Assembly: GCA_013397935.1 (NCBI GenBank)
Contig: VZRN01005628.1
Coordinates: forward strand, 124,001 to 188,000
Direction: 5' to 3'
DNA from: Dasyornis broadbenti
Taxonomy: Eukaryota; Chordata; Aves; Passeriformes; Dasyornithidae
Length of the DNA stretch: 64,000 nucleotides
Shown: positions 47,760-60,840 of the stretch, in pieces
Position numbering within the stretch: the stretch's first letter is position 1
Layout: each line of letters starts with the position of its first letter
Translations under genes and position numbers: made by a program
The notes under the pieces: generated by a model
Databases searched by the model: none
Told to the model about the DNA's origin: nothing
Seen by the model: only the letters and a program-made list of their open reading frames with translations

Positions 47760-50700
47760 GAAAGAAAGAGAAAGAAAGAAAGAAAGAAAAAGAAAGAAAA
47801 GAAAGCACTGTGAAAGTAATTATAAATTAGACAAAGTGTTAAAACAAGGATTGAAACTATTGGTGACATGGGAAAAGGCGAGTCTGTGCAGCAACACGAA
47901 AATGAACAGGTATCAGAAAGAGAAGAAACACCAAGAAATAGCAGTATCAAGCAGTAATTAGGAATTAAATTTGTTTTGCAAAACCAGGCACCTGTAAATT
48001 AAGAGGAGACGTATCAGAATTTAGGTGAGGTGTGAGTGTCAACTGGAATTTATAGCAACTAAAGATTCAGTTATTCAAATTATCCAAACTGTGTAATTGT
48101 TATGTTGTTCTACCTTCTTTTGGCATCCTGCAGGAAAAATTTGAGTGGAAAGGCCTTGCCTTTACCACTTTCTGTTTTCATTTTGCTCGTGGTTCTTTCT
48201 CTGGGGTTTTGCATGTGAGAATAACATAACCAACTACTCAATCCGAGCCACAGATTCATTTCCTACTTTCCCTGGAGTCCAAAAACCAGGACTGGAATAT
48301 TTTCTTCTGAGATGCTGTTCCACAAGCCTAGGTCAGAAGGCAGGCCAATGCTTTTAACACCTCCTAAGACCTCCTGTTGTTTGACCAAAGGGTATGGAAG
48401 GCATTTCTGACAGCTGGTGTTGAGCTTAGTACTCTGCAGAGATGTCTGCTGGCATTCCACTTGTGCCAACCCAGCGGTGCCGAGGGGCTGTGGCAAACCC
48501 TTTACTCCCACGGAGTGGTGGCTGTGCCCTCTCTCTGCTGATCTTCAGGGGCACAAAATGCCCTGGACTGAAGTCCTACTGCTGTGATAATGCCAGAGTG
48601 GGATAATTTTTCTCTCAAGTTTTTCAGCTCCTGTTGAAATCAGTGATTTGTGCACAAGTTGGGCTCCTTCCCCTGGGCCGAAGAGCTCTGAGAAACAGAA
48701 AACAGATGACTGGGTAAAAGATTGTATGGGATATTAATAATGTAATTTCCAGGCTTCTAAGGTTACAAAGACTTCAGCCCTACAGAATTATTATGTAACT
48801 GCTCCCCATTAGTTTATATATATACAAAATGGCAGAGAAAAAACATTTACACTGGAATGAATAATTATAGTTACATGCAACATGTATCTCAAGAAAAATA
48901 ATATTGATGTTGCTGTTTGAATGATCATTTCTAAGTTTCAGAATATAAAATAATTACCAATTTAATATACATTTATGTGATGTATAAACCAGCATTTGTT
49001 GGATAAAAGACAGAAACTCTACAGTTATAGTTTAATTCAGTTTTATGATATAAGGAAGAAGTCTGTCTGCACAGGACACTGTGGAAAGCATAACTTCAAA
49101 CGGCAGCAAATTGGACACAAAATTAAACTTCATCCATGATACTTATGAAAATATTATTGTTCACAGAATAAGAGGTAGACAGATTCAGAAATGTGAAGGA
49201 AGTAAGTAGTAGATGTAGTGATTTGAAAAGAGTGATTAAAAAGTCTATATATATTTCATATTTCATCCTAACTTTCAGTACTATTTTACATCACAAAGAT
49301 CTGTTAGGCTGTTTTGATGGCCATCTATGTAAAAATTTATCTTCAAATGATGTCTGAAATTTAGACATATATTATGAGAGGAAAATATTAGGACACAGAA
49401 ATATTTATCAATATCTTAATTTATTTTGAACTGTTTCTGACACCTGCAATGATAAAAGCAAACTTATCTCACACTTCCAAAATTGAACTAAATTGTTTGA
49501 CTTCAGGAATTAGATTAAAAATGTCATTGATTTATAATTATGAAAAAAACCCATGGCAACAGGTTCTCACAGAAAGTATAGAATTTGATTTTGAGGACCT
49601 CAGAAAAAAAGAGAAGCTCGTTGTACTTGTGCTTCCAAGTGTCAGTGGTAGCTGTGTTCTTTCTGTACACATTGTTCTTTCTCTGCTACCTGTTAAAACG
49701 TAACACAGGTTTGTCTTTTAGCATGAAAACATTCCAGACATATCCTTAATGAAGTTAGATGTTGATGAATAAATAAAATTTTAAAAAAGATAAACTGAAA
49801 AAAAAAAAGGAATACCTGCTAAGGCTGGGCTGCTTGGGTCTTTCATGGCAGAGTTCTTCAGCTATTAGATGTTCTATCAAAAAATATGATCCTGCTGCAA
49901 CTACAGAATTTAACACATTAATAAAACCAACTGATCGATACAGCAGTACCAGCAGTTGGCCATCTGTAAAGTTCAACACTTAATCATAATTAAGTCAGGA
50001 AAAGCTGACAAATACAAGTGTAAGAAATCATACAAAAACAATGCAGGAAGTAACCAAGCATTCTTAAATCATCCGTTTGGTCAAGTACGACGCTGCTTTC
50101 AGTTACTCCTAAATTCATCTGGAATAAAAATTAATCCCTAATGCATATCTCTTCTCCAATTATCAAATTAAGATTTGAGTTAAACCAATAAATGCAGCAG
50201 TGTTTTAATTATATTAAAGCACATGAAACACCCAGTAAGAAACAGTGTGTGTGCAGGTAACTACTTGCATTACATACATTAAAAGAATTAATGGCATAAA
50301 AACAGTGGTTAGTTTTCTTTCCCATGCAATATTGTCCTGCTATCACAGCAACCCCTGTTGGTCAGTAGATGGGTATAAGTAAAAGAGAGAATTTACGACT
50401 TTGGATACGATTTCTTTTCCTGGGGCACCAGGTGCTTTAAATGCCACCAGAAGGATGCTCTAGGCAGTGCCATACTGTCCAACATGGTTTGGCACAGATT
50501 AGCTCAAAGCTTTTGTGTCTTTGCAGACTTTGATTAAGGGCCAGTGCTAGAACTCCTATGGGCTTTTACTTGATCCAGTGTAGCATAGGGATTTTTTTCT
50601 TTTTTTTCTTCTTCTCATTAACAGCTGCCAAAAATATGCCAGTTAAGATAATTACATTTCAATTTAAATTGGTAATTTAATGGAAAATTTTAAACCAGGA

Positions 50701-51718
50701 TGTAGGGCAGGATTTGTACTTCCAGCCCTATCCCACAACACCTTTTGTCTGTTGCAGATGATTTGGGGCCCAGTTTCCTATTTCTGGCTCACAACGAGAC
50801 CAGAGAGTTTAGAACTCTCCATATCTTTGCACGATTGTCTCTTCAATCTCTTTTAAGTCTTGAAACTTCACCTCAGTTTAGTCTACTGTTCCCTTTTTCA
50901 TTGACTACCTGTCTTTATAGGCCACAATACATGCAAAAACCAAATTATTCATGAAGATATTTGCTCCCTTTTGAGAGGAGAAGTAGAAGAACCCAAGATA
51001 TTCTGCTTGCCATGGCTCTGCTGCTTTCATTATTTGTTTCAGGGCTGACAACAGAAGCCTGGCAGTCTCAACATACTGTAAGGGGAATCATTTTCCTTTG
51101 TTTAGAGCACAGCGTGTATCGTCATTTACATAATAAACTCCTCACACAAATAACAGATGGTGAAGAGACACTCATGTTGCCACATGTTGGAAGCATGATA
51201 TAGTTCCTTGATGAACTCGTTTCTCTTACTTTTGCCTCCAGACATCTACCAGCTATTAAACCTTGGGGGTTAGTCAGCTGGTCAGAGGTTTAAAGACAGG
51301 GAAAAATCTGCCTGCAGAATTTTCCTGCTTCTGGAAGGAGCAAATGCTGTGCCCTGATAGAACTGTGCAATCCATTGAAAATGGTTTCCACTACCATGAA
51401 AAGTAAATAATAGTCCACATTTCCAACACTCATTGGGCTGAAATCGTTCACTACAGAAGACAGAAAATGTTATTATTCCACTGGGTCTGAGCTCCTTCTC
51501 TCTTTTTTTGGAATCCTTTTTTGAGCAGAAGCTTGGGACAGAGCAAGCTATGCTAATGCTGCATATTAGCAATATCAGTTCTTGGATGCATTACCATTAA
51601 TTCTATGTGCAAATTAAGTGCTGGAAAACAAACGTCTGTCACTTGAAATATCAGCCACAGAGGTTTATACAGAGCAGTGAAATGAGATCACACCACATTC
51701 CCTAATTAGAGTTAATGG
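47069..51718. other. Anonymous non-coding DNA
   Basis: No gene was recognised. It contains the GAAA microsatellite at 47712-47805. All other open frames are under about 100 codons and look random. Confidence 0.6.
47712..47805. repeat. (GAAA)n tetranucleotide microsatellite
   Basis: Over twenty GAAA units with a few AAAGAAAAA or GGAAA interruptions, about 94 bp. It is a purine-only strand (a polypurine tract able to form triplex DNA) and very likely length-polymorphic. Translation gives Lys/Glu/Arg repeats on one strand and Phe/Ser/Leu on the other, which are not proteins. Confidence 0.97.
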
Positions 51719-51830
51719 ATCTGCTTCTGATCCCATTTACACCGATTTTACTATCGTGTAATCCTTGCTATTGTCTGGAGTGGAGCTGCTCTCTAAAAAG
51801 TCCCCAGAATTACAGAGGGGATTTAAATGA
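51719..51830. repeat. Ancient amniote interspersed repeat, palindromic type
   Basis: CTTCTGATCCCATTTACACC followed by GATTTTACTATCGTGTAATC and, after a short stretch, GGAGTGGAGCTGCTC follow a motif I associate with turtle, crocodile and bird DNA: 'ATTCTGATCTCATTTACACTGGTTTTACACTGGTGTAACTCC..TTGACTTCAGTGGAGTTACTC'. After it, GAATTACAGAGGGGATTTAA and ATGAG look like the mirrored second half (a 'GATTTACACCGGTGTAAATGAG' type). The element is palindromic, so no strand is assigned. I do not know its family name. The match is by eye and needs an alignment. Confidence 0.5.
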
Positions 51831-54800
51831 GTGGTCATTTAGTTAAGTTTAAATGCTGCTGTTCAGATGCAGGTTTCTATGTCACTTTCAGAGCTGGACT
51901 GCTGCAGTTTCACGGCAGGGGTTGGGATGGTGAGACAGGCTCTGGGAGCTCCTGAACACACCTTGTGAAGGCCAGCTCTATGCAGAAAAAGTTGCCCAGG
52001 ATGCGGGATTAGCCGCGGGTGGCAGGTATGGTGGGATTCGCTGAGCACCTCAACACATCAGGCTGACCCTTCATCCTGTCCCCTTTTGGAAACTCACTTG
52101 TCTTGTAGCCCTAAATCAGCAACTCTGAAGCTGCTGTGCAAAGCAGAGATGACACATACAAAACATTTACAGGCAAGAACTCTGCTGTAGCAAGCACCTG
52201 CTTCCATCTCACCCTCTGGATTTGTTACTGCTGCTCAAAAACGACTAGACTGTACATTTCTGTCTGTGTCATGTCTGCTGTATTAAAATCTACAGACAGA
52301 GAAATTCTGTTTAATAGAGCTGTTGATCAGGCAGTACTTCTTTCAAGGAGATACACAAGATCTCCACTCTCTAAAAAAATCTTAAAAATCCCAGACCAAA
52401 GCAAGTTCAAAAATTTAAGGTTTGCATGAAAGACTACGCTATGATGGCTTTGAGCTCTTATTCAGACTGTAAACCTGATGCAATTTTTTTTTAATGCTTG
52501 ATTAGAGCTGATTATCTTGTTTGTGTTTTGTGATGTTTTATGGTTGTGGGGTTTTGAGGGTTTTGTTTTCCTTTTACTACAGAAGCCTATCCATAAAGAA
52601 AGAATATTTTGAATTGGCAGATTTTTAGCACATACATCTTAAAGAAGAGTTGCAGGTCTGATTATCCCTTAGCATGGAGCCTTGAAACTGCAGTCCTTAG
52701 AATCCAGGAAGTATGTGGTTATTTTCCATGCATTAATGTACTAGCATAGACCAGTTAATTTGAAATCACTTGCATCTCACATCATGACACAAAAGCAAAT
52801 GCAGCACTTCCAGAGCCACAGACGTACAAGGTTACATAAAGATATAAGCAACAAAAGGCAGATAAATTCCCCTCATATATTTTTGCATCAAGGTCGAATC
52901 CCAGAGGTGTCTCTCTCTAGAAATGCTTTACCTGACACTGATGATGTCACCAGAAACTTACTATTCCTTAAGCAGTTTTTACATCTGCAGGTTATATTAA
53001 CATAATATTACATTCCACTTAGGTAATCCCACTGAACTGTCTTCAGTTAAGATGACAGTGTCCCTTCTTACCCTTCTTATTTCATAAATAAATGTCAAGA
53101 AAATTACTTTAATATTATGCATAGAACTTAAAACTAGGGCATTAGAATTATAATCTGAGTAGCTGACAACTGAATTTAAGTGTCTTGTCTTAATATTGAC
53201 ATACAACATTGACTAGGAAATAAAATGTCTATGTACTTTCTGTAAATAAGATCTCTCTCTCGTGCACTGGAGCTAAGATACGCAAAAGAATGACGAGTAC
53301 AAGCAGAGAACAAGCATATCATGTTACCTTGAGGTTCGCTCAGGGTTGAAACAAAACTCAAGATTTAAAGAAAATCATTGCAGAAAGAAAGGTATTTAAA
53401 GCAATGGTAATGAGTCAATTCTAGACAAAAAGGGTCAGTTGTTTTGATAAACACTTTGACTTGAAAAGGAACTGGTTCAAGCAGCTGAAAAATTTACCCT
53501 CACTCTCACTTTTATTATCCAGAAGCATGGTTAATTACACCTTTGAAATGTTATTTTGTATTTCCAGTTCTAAACACATAAAAGAAATAAAAATTAAAAA
53601 AAAAACAAAACCAAACCAACCAAACAAACAAAAAAACCCAAACCAAAACAAAACACAAAGGCAAACCCTAAAGAAAATCAAGAAATCCAACTTTCTCTTA
53701 AAAGAGAATTTGTTTTTATAGAAATTCCCATGCCTGCTAGGGCAGTTTACAGCTGGCATTAAAGGCTTCCTCCTCTAGAAGAAGGCCCCGTCCTGATCAT
53801 GCCTGTATCTGCCAGGTCAGCTCTGCTGCTGACAAACCCATTACACTGTACATCATGCTTCTATTGGACCCTTTATTTTCATTTTTATTTTCCTTTTGAG
53901 ATGTTTCTCCTACTGTTTTTCAACCCCCTTTTTCTTTTTCAGCTCCATAAACTTGTTTTTCTGCTAAAAGTTTTATTTGTTTCATAGTTTTAAAAGATGC
54001 CTTGAATTCTTATTACCTCCTTTTAAGATTCCTAACTGATGCTGTCTCAAACAAATAAAAGCTTCTCATTAGTCTCAATTTTACTGGTTTTCCTAATGTC
54101 TTATATTCAAATTCAGATTTGTTTTTGTTCAAGGGGTAGATACTCACTGTCAAGGACCCTTCAACTTCAGGCAGGTCTATGACATCACATACTAACCAAA
54201 TGCCAATATTTTGTTATAATCCATTTCTGCTTTTTCTAAAGTATGTATTCCAAATCCTAACCTTATGGATCTCTCCTTACAAGCAATTATTTCTCCTAAA
54301 CCTCTGTTCTAATTCTAGGTAAGGATTTCCCTTGTCTAAAAACCTGTATTGCTATGCAATGCAACATAAAATAAAACAAATTGAACAATTTTACGTTAGT
54401 TTATTGAAAGCACAGCTGCACTGATGAGTCTACTGGAATTTCCTTCCTTTTGACACTGACACATCTTTTGTACTTGTACACAGAGTTGAAAGTCTCCATG
54501 GCCAGTAAAGCAGAAATACAAGAATTCCATTCTGGTTGCCTTTTTAATTTCCTTTTTATTCTCACACTTTTGTTGTCCAGAGAGATCAGAAATAGCTGCA
54601 AACAGTCCTTTTTCACCCCTCCCCAAAACGCTTATTCTGGAATAGCTGCAGCAACTCTGTAAGAGCAGGGAGTAGTATCAGTTCAGAATAAATCATGGCA
54701 CATTCCATATTTATGTTATAAAACTTCTTGTAAGCTAATTACAGAACCCAAGAATTCAAGTGATGTCAGAGTACAATAATGCAATTATGTTTTTGGGGGG

Positions 54801-57540
54801 TTTTTTTTGAAGGGGCAGGGTGACTGACAGTATTTGGAAATATAAAACAAAAATTAAATTTCGTTATTATTTAACCTATAAACAGTTCATTTATCAGGTG
54901 GAAGTTGCAGCTTGTTGATTTCTACTGCTGCTCTTTTGAAGTAGCTCATAAGCAGCTCTTCAGCTTTCCCCTTCAGTTATTGAAGGCCACAGAGAGGCGC
55001 AGGACAATGAGGGGGGAAGTGCAAGAGCCCTAGAAACCACGAAAAGATGTTCCAAATATAGTTCCTTTTTGCTTTGCCACTATCCATCACCACTTATGTC
55101 TCAGCAGCAGCAATATCCCAACAAAATTAAGTGGTCTTCTTGCTAACAAAATAGAGAACCTATCACAGTACCCAAAGACCAAAATAAAATTAGAAGACAT
55201 AGCAATTTTTATCTTTTTTAGTTTTAAACGTATTTGATAGATCACACATTCAACTCAGATATCCAGAAACCAGGGTCATAACTCAAGACCATCCAATCTT
55301 CTTCATTGTCTGCTCTCTCTTCTAAATACTTTTAACATTTTTTTGTCTCCAATTTCTAAGCAACTATTTGACTAGCATCATCTCCTCTCTTAAGTAATTT
55401 GCAAATCCCTTTTCAAACCACAAATTTACTACCACTAAGTGAAACTGTAAGTCTATACAGCCAGTTTTCTGGGTCACAGCTTTGACTGTACACAAGATTA
55501 CAGGGTTCTTGTCCTTTCTGCTATCCCCTTGAAGAAGGGATTGATCTTCTTTCATAAAACGAAAACCCCAGCTGAAAAAGAGGAAATAAGGTACTCACAG
55601 GAATCTTAAAAACAAAAAAAAGTTTCATTCCAAGATGTGTATTTACAATTCAACACTGGATTTCCTCTTAACTAATTCTCTTTTACCTGCTTTTTGTATC
55701 TCAAGTCTCCAATGAAACACCAGAATTTGACTATGACTGTTTTCCTTGCCATTTCAATTTACTGCAGCATAATCTCCTGAATGAGTAACTTCACTGCATA
55801 TGGAGGTGTTATTCTTTTGATTTTAAATACAGAGAAATACTAAAAGCCACTAATTCTTACCAACATGCTAAAAATTCTGGATTACCAGATTGTCAGTGAA
55901 CCAGGTCACTCAGCTTTCATTACTCATAGAAATATAACCTAATCATTGCCTGCCTCCAATCCTAGCAGGCAATTTCCTTTTTTTTTTTAATTTTTTTGAG
56001 CACATGTTTTGTGGTATTGAATGTTAATATGTGAGGATACATTACCATTGAATATTAGCACATCATTACTGGCAGAAGGTAAATACTTTCTAAGGAATTT
56101 TGGAAACATAGGTCTCTGCAGTCACAAACTGCATAAGTTCCCAGCTGCATAACCTCCCTCCTTTGAATCAGAAAGATGTGTTACCCAGTGTGCAAAAACA
56201 TTAAAAGTAGCACTAAAAGAATAGACAAGTAGGATCACAGGCAGAAGATAGTTACACTATGTCTGTGACTTGTCAAAATAAAATAATCCAACTTTTGGAG
56301 ATATATTTTTCCAACAATTACACCTGTGGAGGAGAAAAATACAACTAAAGAGTGTCAATCTGAGGTCTGCATCTTTATGTACCCAAACCTTTATATTCTG
56401 GTTCAGACATTTCCTTATCCATAGGCACACAAAGTCCCTGCAGAGTTAAGCCTCCATCAACAGGGCTGATGTGTACAAATTTCCTTTGTAATGTGCACAC
56501 AGAGGTACCTTGCTCCTGATGCTCAGTGAGCATACTTCAACAACTTTCACATTTGCTCCTAATCTTTCCTGTTCAGCTCTGTCTAAAGCACAGAAATATC
56601 TGAAGCAAAGGTAAAAAGGAGTCTCTGCCTGACCACTGCTGAAGGCATTCTCCCAGGAGAACAGCATCAAGTCATGTTTTAGTGAGTGCATGCAAAGGAA
56701 CAGCTTCAAAGTGGGAGATCAAATAGTTACTGCTGGCAGACACCCTCACACTCTCACAGGCACAGGAGATAAAAATGGATCCAGGGAAGAAAGTGTTTGA
56801 ATCTGGATCCTTCCTTCTCTACCTGTTGGGTAGGCTATAAGTTGAATCCAAATTATGAGTCAGGAATAGAATAGTTGTATCTTCTCTCCACACACAGTTA
56901 CAAAAGCCTGGATGAAGCAAGGAACTGAAGACAATGGTTGCTGAATCCATGCATCTCACAGGAAACCTTAACACTTAGCAGACTCCCGGCATTGTCACTC
57001 CAAATCTAAACTGTTGACTAGAGGAGCTTTGTGGCTCTCTTCCTCTGTGATTTTTGGCAAGCTGTCTAGAAGTTTTATTGTACAGCAGAGAATTAAACCT
57101 TGACATGCAACATTCTGGCCTTGCCAGTTAACTATGCCTGTCTGAATATTAAACAGTTAACATGCTACCGAAATGCAGCTCGTTCTTATCCCCTGTTCGG
57201 AAGCAAACACCAACTTAGTTTCCCATGACATCCTTCCACCAGTTGAATTCCCAGGTTTAAACATCCTACACTCTCACATTGGGCTAATCTTGCTGCCCCT
57301 AAGCAAAAATAACTGAAACAGGTATTGGACTCTGCAAATACCTAGAAAATACTAAACTGATAATACCAGCTGAGTACAACTACAACCCTAATAATTTTGC
57401 ACACGATGGCAGAAAGAAAAGCACTCCTGCATTCTCTCTCCAGGAGCTCTCTAATCATCAAGAAAAGGGAGACAAGTAAATGCACACACAAAAAAACTAA
57501 CAAAGCTTTGCCCCACTATGCTGTGGAGAGGTACGACCTA
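51831..57540. other. Anonymous non-coding DNA
   Basis: No gene was recognised. It contains an A/C-rich low-complexity tract at 53588-53662, a G-run/T-run patch at about 54790-54810 and T-rich runs near 55978-55997. Open frames are short and without domains. Confidence 0.6.
53588..53662. repeat. A-rich, (CAAA)n-like low-complexity tract
   Basis: Runs of A broken by C or CC, with several CAAA/CCAAA units. The frames crossing it (Lys/Asn/Pro-rich on one strand, Phe/Gly/Leu-rich on the other) are artefacts of composition. Confidence 0.85.
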
Positions 57541-57728
57541 TCAAATGAGGCACCAGTCTGGGCACAAGAGATTTTGGTTCAATTTCCAACTGTGTTAGGG
57601 CTCTAATATACAATCTTAAGTAAATTGTGTCTGTGCATTGGTTTTCTCCACCTTGAAAAGGATTTTATTTTTTGGTTTTATCCTGTAAAGCACTGAATTT
57701 TGCAGACATGAGAGGTAGGTATTATTAT
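57541..57728 (+). mobile_element. MIR/CORE-type SINE, plus orientation
   Basis: An old tRNA-derived SINE with all parts in order. GGCACCAGTCTGGGCACAAG leads to GGTTCAATTTC at 57576-57586, which matches a pol III B box (GGTTCGANTCC) with two changes. The CORE region follows at about 57612-57650 (CTTAAGTAAATTGTGTCTGT followed by GCATTGGTTTTCTCC, equivalent to 'GGGCAAGTCACTTAACCTCTCTGTGCCTCAGTTTCCTC'). After a deletion comes the 3' part, TATCCTGTAAAGCACTG and GAGGTAGGTATTATTAT, typical of amniote MIR-like elements ('TGTAAAGCGCTTTGAG ... TAGGTATTATTAT'). The A box is poorly kept. Heavy divergence indicates great age; it is surely inactive. Assigned by eye; I am fairly confident of the class, not of the exact subfamily. 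Confidence 0.65.
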
Positions 57729-59239
57729 GTTTCCCAACTTTATCTGGACTATCTGAAAATGCATCCTTCCATGGCAGTGGCACTGCTCTTTCATTATCAT
57801 GCACTTTTCCATCATCCAACAACAGATGTGCTTTCTGGATAGCCTTCAAGATTGTTTTACAGAGCACTTGAGACTATTTTGTTTTAATTTTGTTTCTTTT
57901 GTTGCTTGTTTTCTTTAAACATTTTAACCTTAGGGATTTGGCTAAGCTACAACTATTAAAAAATTATACAGCAATATGTAGTTTCTGTTTTCCATTTAAG
58001 CTAACTTTTGCAAAAATAAATCTCAAAGGATTGAGTATACCTTCTCCACTTTTCTGATTCTCTTCCCATGAATACTGCTTTCTGTCTGAGCAACATCTCT
58101 TCCCTTTGTAGAATGGTTATTAAAGCCAAATGTTGCTTGAAATATGGAATATATTTGCCTTGCTCCTAGAATTGAGAACATAGTGATTTCCTTACTTTCC
58201 TGTTTGTCCAAGTTCTGTCATCAGATTTACATAAACAAGTCAGGTAGTCTTTCTTGAGACCAAGGAGATGATGACAGGAAGAAAGCAGACCAGAATGAAG
58301 TTGCAAAAAATGGGACCTTTAGAAAAAAACCCAGTGAATTTCTTTAGTCTCCTTTCCAGAGAGGCCCAAACTGCTAAAATAAACTTCATCTATCAAAAGC
58401 ATGGTTAATCTAGGTCACAGCCTTGCTTTCATTCCCACCCTTTGTCCTTTACTGTTCTTAAAGCCACAGCATTTCAAAAATTACATATTTTTACATCTTA
58501 AATTTGATCCAGAAATTAGAAGGCTCTGGAAGTGTTGAAGCCAATCACAAGTTGGAAAAGAAAAAAGTCTGTGATCAACTGTAGCAAAAGGAAACAAAAG
58601 GATTGCAAAACTGCTTCAAAATAGTACCATAAGCTTTCAAAACTCTGCTGGAGTTGCAACCATGCAGCCCCCATTCCATTTTATAGAGGCTGTATATCTG
58701 TGCTGCAGAAGCTGCTCTGAAGAACCTCAGTCTGCATGCCTAATGCCAATATCACAACTTCGAATTTATTGCTCTATTTAACCTCATTCTGGCCACTAAT
58801 TCCCAAATTCTACAAATCCAGAGCAGCTTCAAATATGAGTCTTTAGAAAGAAATTAAATCTTTTTTTCAGAAACAATACCTTTCTTTTCCTGGACTATTA
58901 AGCATAGACCCAGAAAGAGGGTTGAAACCTGATGTATTTGACATATTTGGTTTACAAGCAGTTTCTGTTCTGTTGAGAGCAGGGTAAGAGTCAGCCTGGG
59001 AATATTTAAGTAAGCCCAAAAAGCAACACTGGCAAGAGAAAAAAGGAAATCTAACCTGTTCCTATTCATCACAATTATTTCTGACCAGCAGACTCATGCC
59101 AAAAAACTTTGTGAAGCTCTAAAAATATAATTATCTACAATTCTCCCTTTATTAAACTGGCGTTTTACTGAATGTGGAACCATCAAGGAAAAAAAATACA
59201 TACCCAAATCTCCAAATTTTACGTGTACATATGGAGGCC

Positions 59240-59302
59240 AATTGCTTCCCTCTCTGAACCTCAGGCCTGGCATTGAATAAACACTTATTTCAACTGAATT
59301 GC
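59240..59302 (+). mobile_element. Possible MIR SINE fragment
   Basis: ATTGCTTCCCTCTCTGAACC followed by TCAGG resembles the MIR CORE block 'AGTTACTTAACCTCTCTGAGCCTCAG'. It is followed directly by CCTGGCATTGAATAAACACT and TATTTCAACTGAATTG, which resembles the MIR 3' block 'CCTGGCACATAGTAAGCACTCAATAAATGTTTGTTGAATG'. The middle of the element would have to be deleted. Two blocks in the right order support it, but chance cannot be excluded. Confidence 0.35.
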
Positions 59303-59856
59303 TTTTCGAGGGGTAAATTTCAGATACTGTCTCATTTTCTCTTTCGTGATTTTGCCTGAGGGTTTACATGGCCACAAAAACGAACTAAAATATAAATAAG
59401 TCAAGCTTTCCAGTCAGGCCAAACCAAGTTTTCTCTCTCCGCAGTCTTAGCAACTGATTGAGAACTTCTGTGAGTGTTTCATGAATCAACCGGTGGATTT
59501 TCTGAGCCCTGCACAACCAAGATTCCCACGAGCCATCCCCATGGGATCACCACTCTGCAGGACAGTTAAAAAATATCCACAATCCAGAATACAAATAGCA
59601 AGACACACCACCTAACAAAAACCACCTAGTTAGATCTTGGCTGAACATTGCTTACGGGGGTGAGGATAAAAATTGGTGGCACAACATGTTCTGAGACAAT
59701 TCTGCTCAAAGCCCCAGTTCACATGAACAGGTTTGTCTTTTCAAAGGCCATTATTTATTAGTGTGTATGCCTTGTACAATAATAAGTGAAAGCTTTATTG
59801 GTGACCAGAATATGATTTAACTCCTAGAATGCTGGCAGTTTCTAAACATGGTGTTC

Positions 59857-59874
59857 AAAAAAAAAAAAAAAAAA
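59857..59874. repeat. Poly-A homopolymer (18 A)
   Basis: A plain A run without an identifiable retroposon body. Confidence 0.85.
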
Positions 59875-60689
59875 GCATATTTCTTTCACAAAATTAATTT
59901 CCAGGATTTGTGGGCTGATACAAGCCCTACTTACTACCTTCAAAAAGGACATAACTAGGACGAACCTTACAAAAGTCACAAAATTAGTTAACTGTTATGA
60001 TTTAAGTACCTATTTCCTTAAATAATTGATAACTGGTGCTACCAATTATGCAGGAGAGAGGATTTTCACTGTAATTTCAAAGATACAAATAGATTTTTCC
60101 AACATATTTCAGACTAAAATCCCCACAGAATGTAATAGGATAGAGTTCAATGCATGTTTATTTTCTGATGGATTGAATTAATGACTAGCATATACAAAGG
60201 CTCTTTAAATCTTCACATAAAGTGCAAGCTTCCATAACTATGAAAGCAGAGAATGTGGATTCTCTCATTCCAGCACTCCAAGGGAGTTTATGGGATCCCA
60301 CCGCTGGGTCTAGCTGTCAGAAGCAAAGAGGAAACAGCAGCCTGTGAGAAGGCAGTGAAACAGTGGCAAAATGCTGGGGCTGGGGGAGTGAAGCGATGGA
60401 AGAGAACTGTATATTGTGAGAATAATTTGGCATATTGAAATAAAAATCTCTCAAAAAACACAGATTCCATATTAATTTCTTCCAATTAATTCTCACAGGC
60501 CCTGTGTCACCTCATTTTCTCTATGTAAGAATTTAGCATTCTGTACGCTTAAAGCAAAAGTTATAATAACAGATACATTTAGGCATTCACTGCATCATTT
60601 TCAATTCTGTGCAGTATAAGCCTGTCTATGTGTATGTACAGAGTAGTATCAGAAATAAACTTGTCATCAAACATTAGTTCAAACATACA

Positions 60690-60840
60690 TATAAAATCTC
60701 TCTTCTTTCTTCCCATTCACCTTCCTTTTCCTTGCCAGCCATCTTCTTCTGCCTCCCTCCCCTTTTCACAAGCCTATCCATTTCACTTCCCTAGCTTTTG
60801 TCAGCCTTTCCTGTTCCCTCCCTCCCTCATGTCTTTTATT
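60690..60840. repeat. Pyrimidine-rich low-complexity tract
   Basis: About 150 bases dominated by C and T, with repeated CTTCC and CCTCCCTC motifs. The complementary purine-rich strand could form triplex DNA. An open frame of 85 codons across it (Pro/Ser/Phe-rich) is composition-driven. Confidence 0.7.

Noticed and set aside
47692..47961. Lys/Glu/Arg-rich open frame across the GAAA repeat
   Set aside because: Produced wholly by the microsatellite.
53461..53759. Frames across the A/C-rich tract (Lys/Asn-rich plus strand, Phe/Gly-rich minus strand)
   Set aside because: Low-complexity composition artefact.
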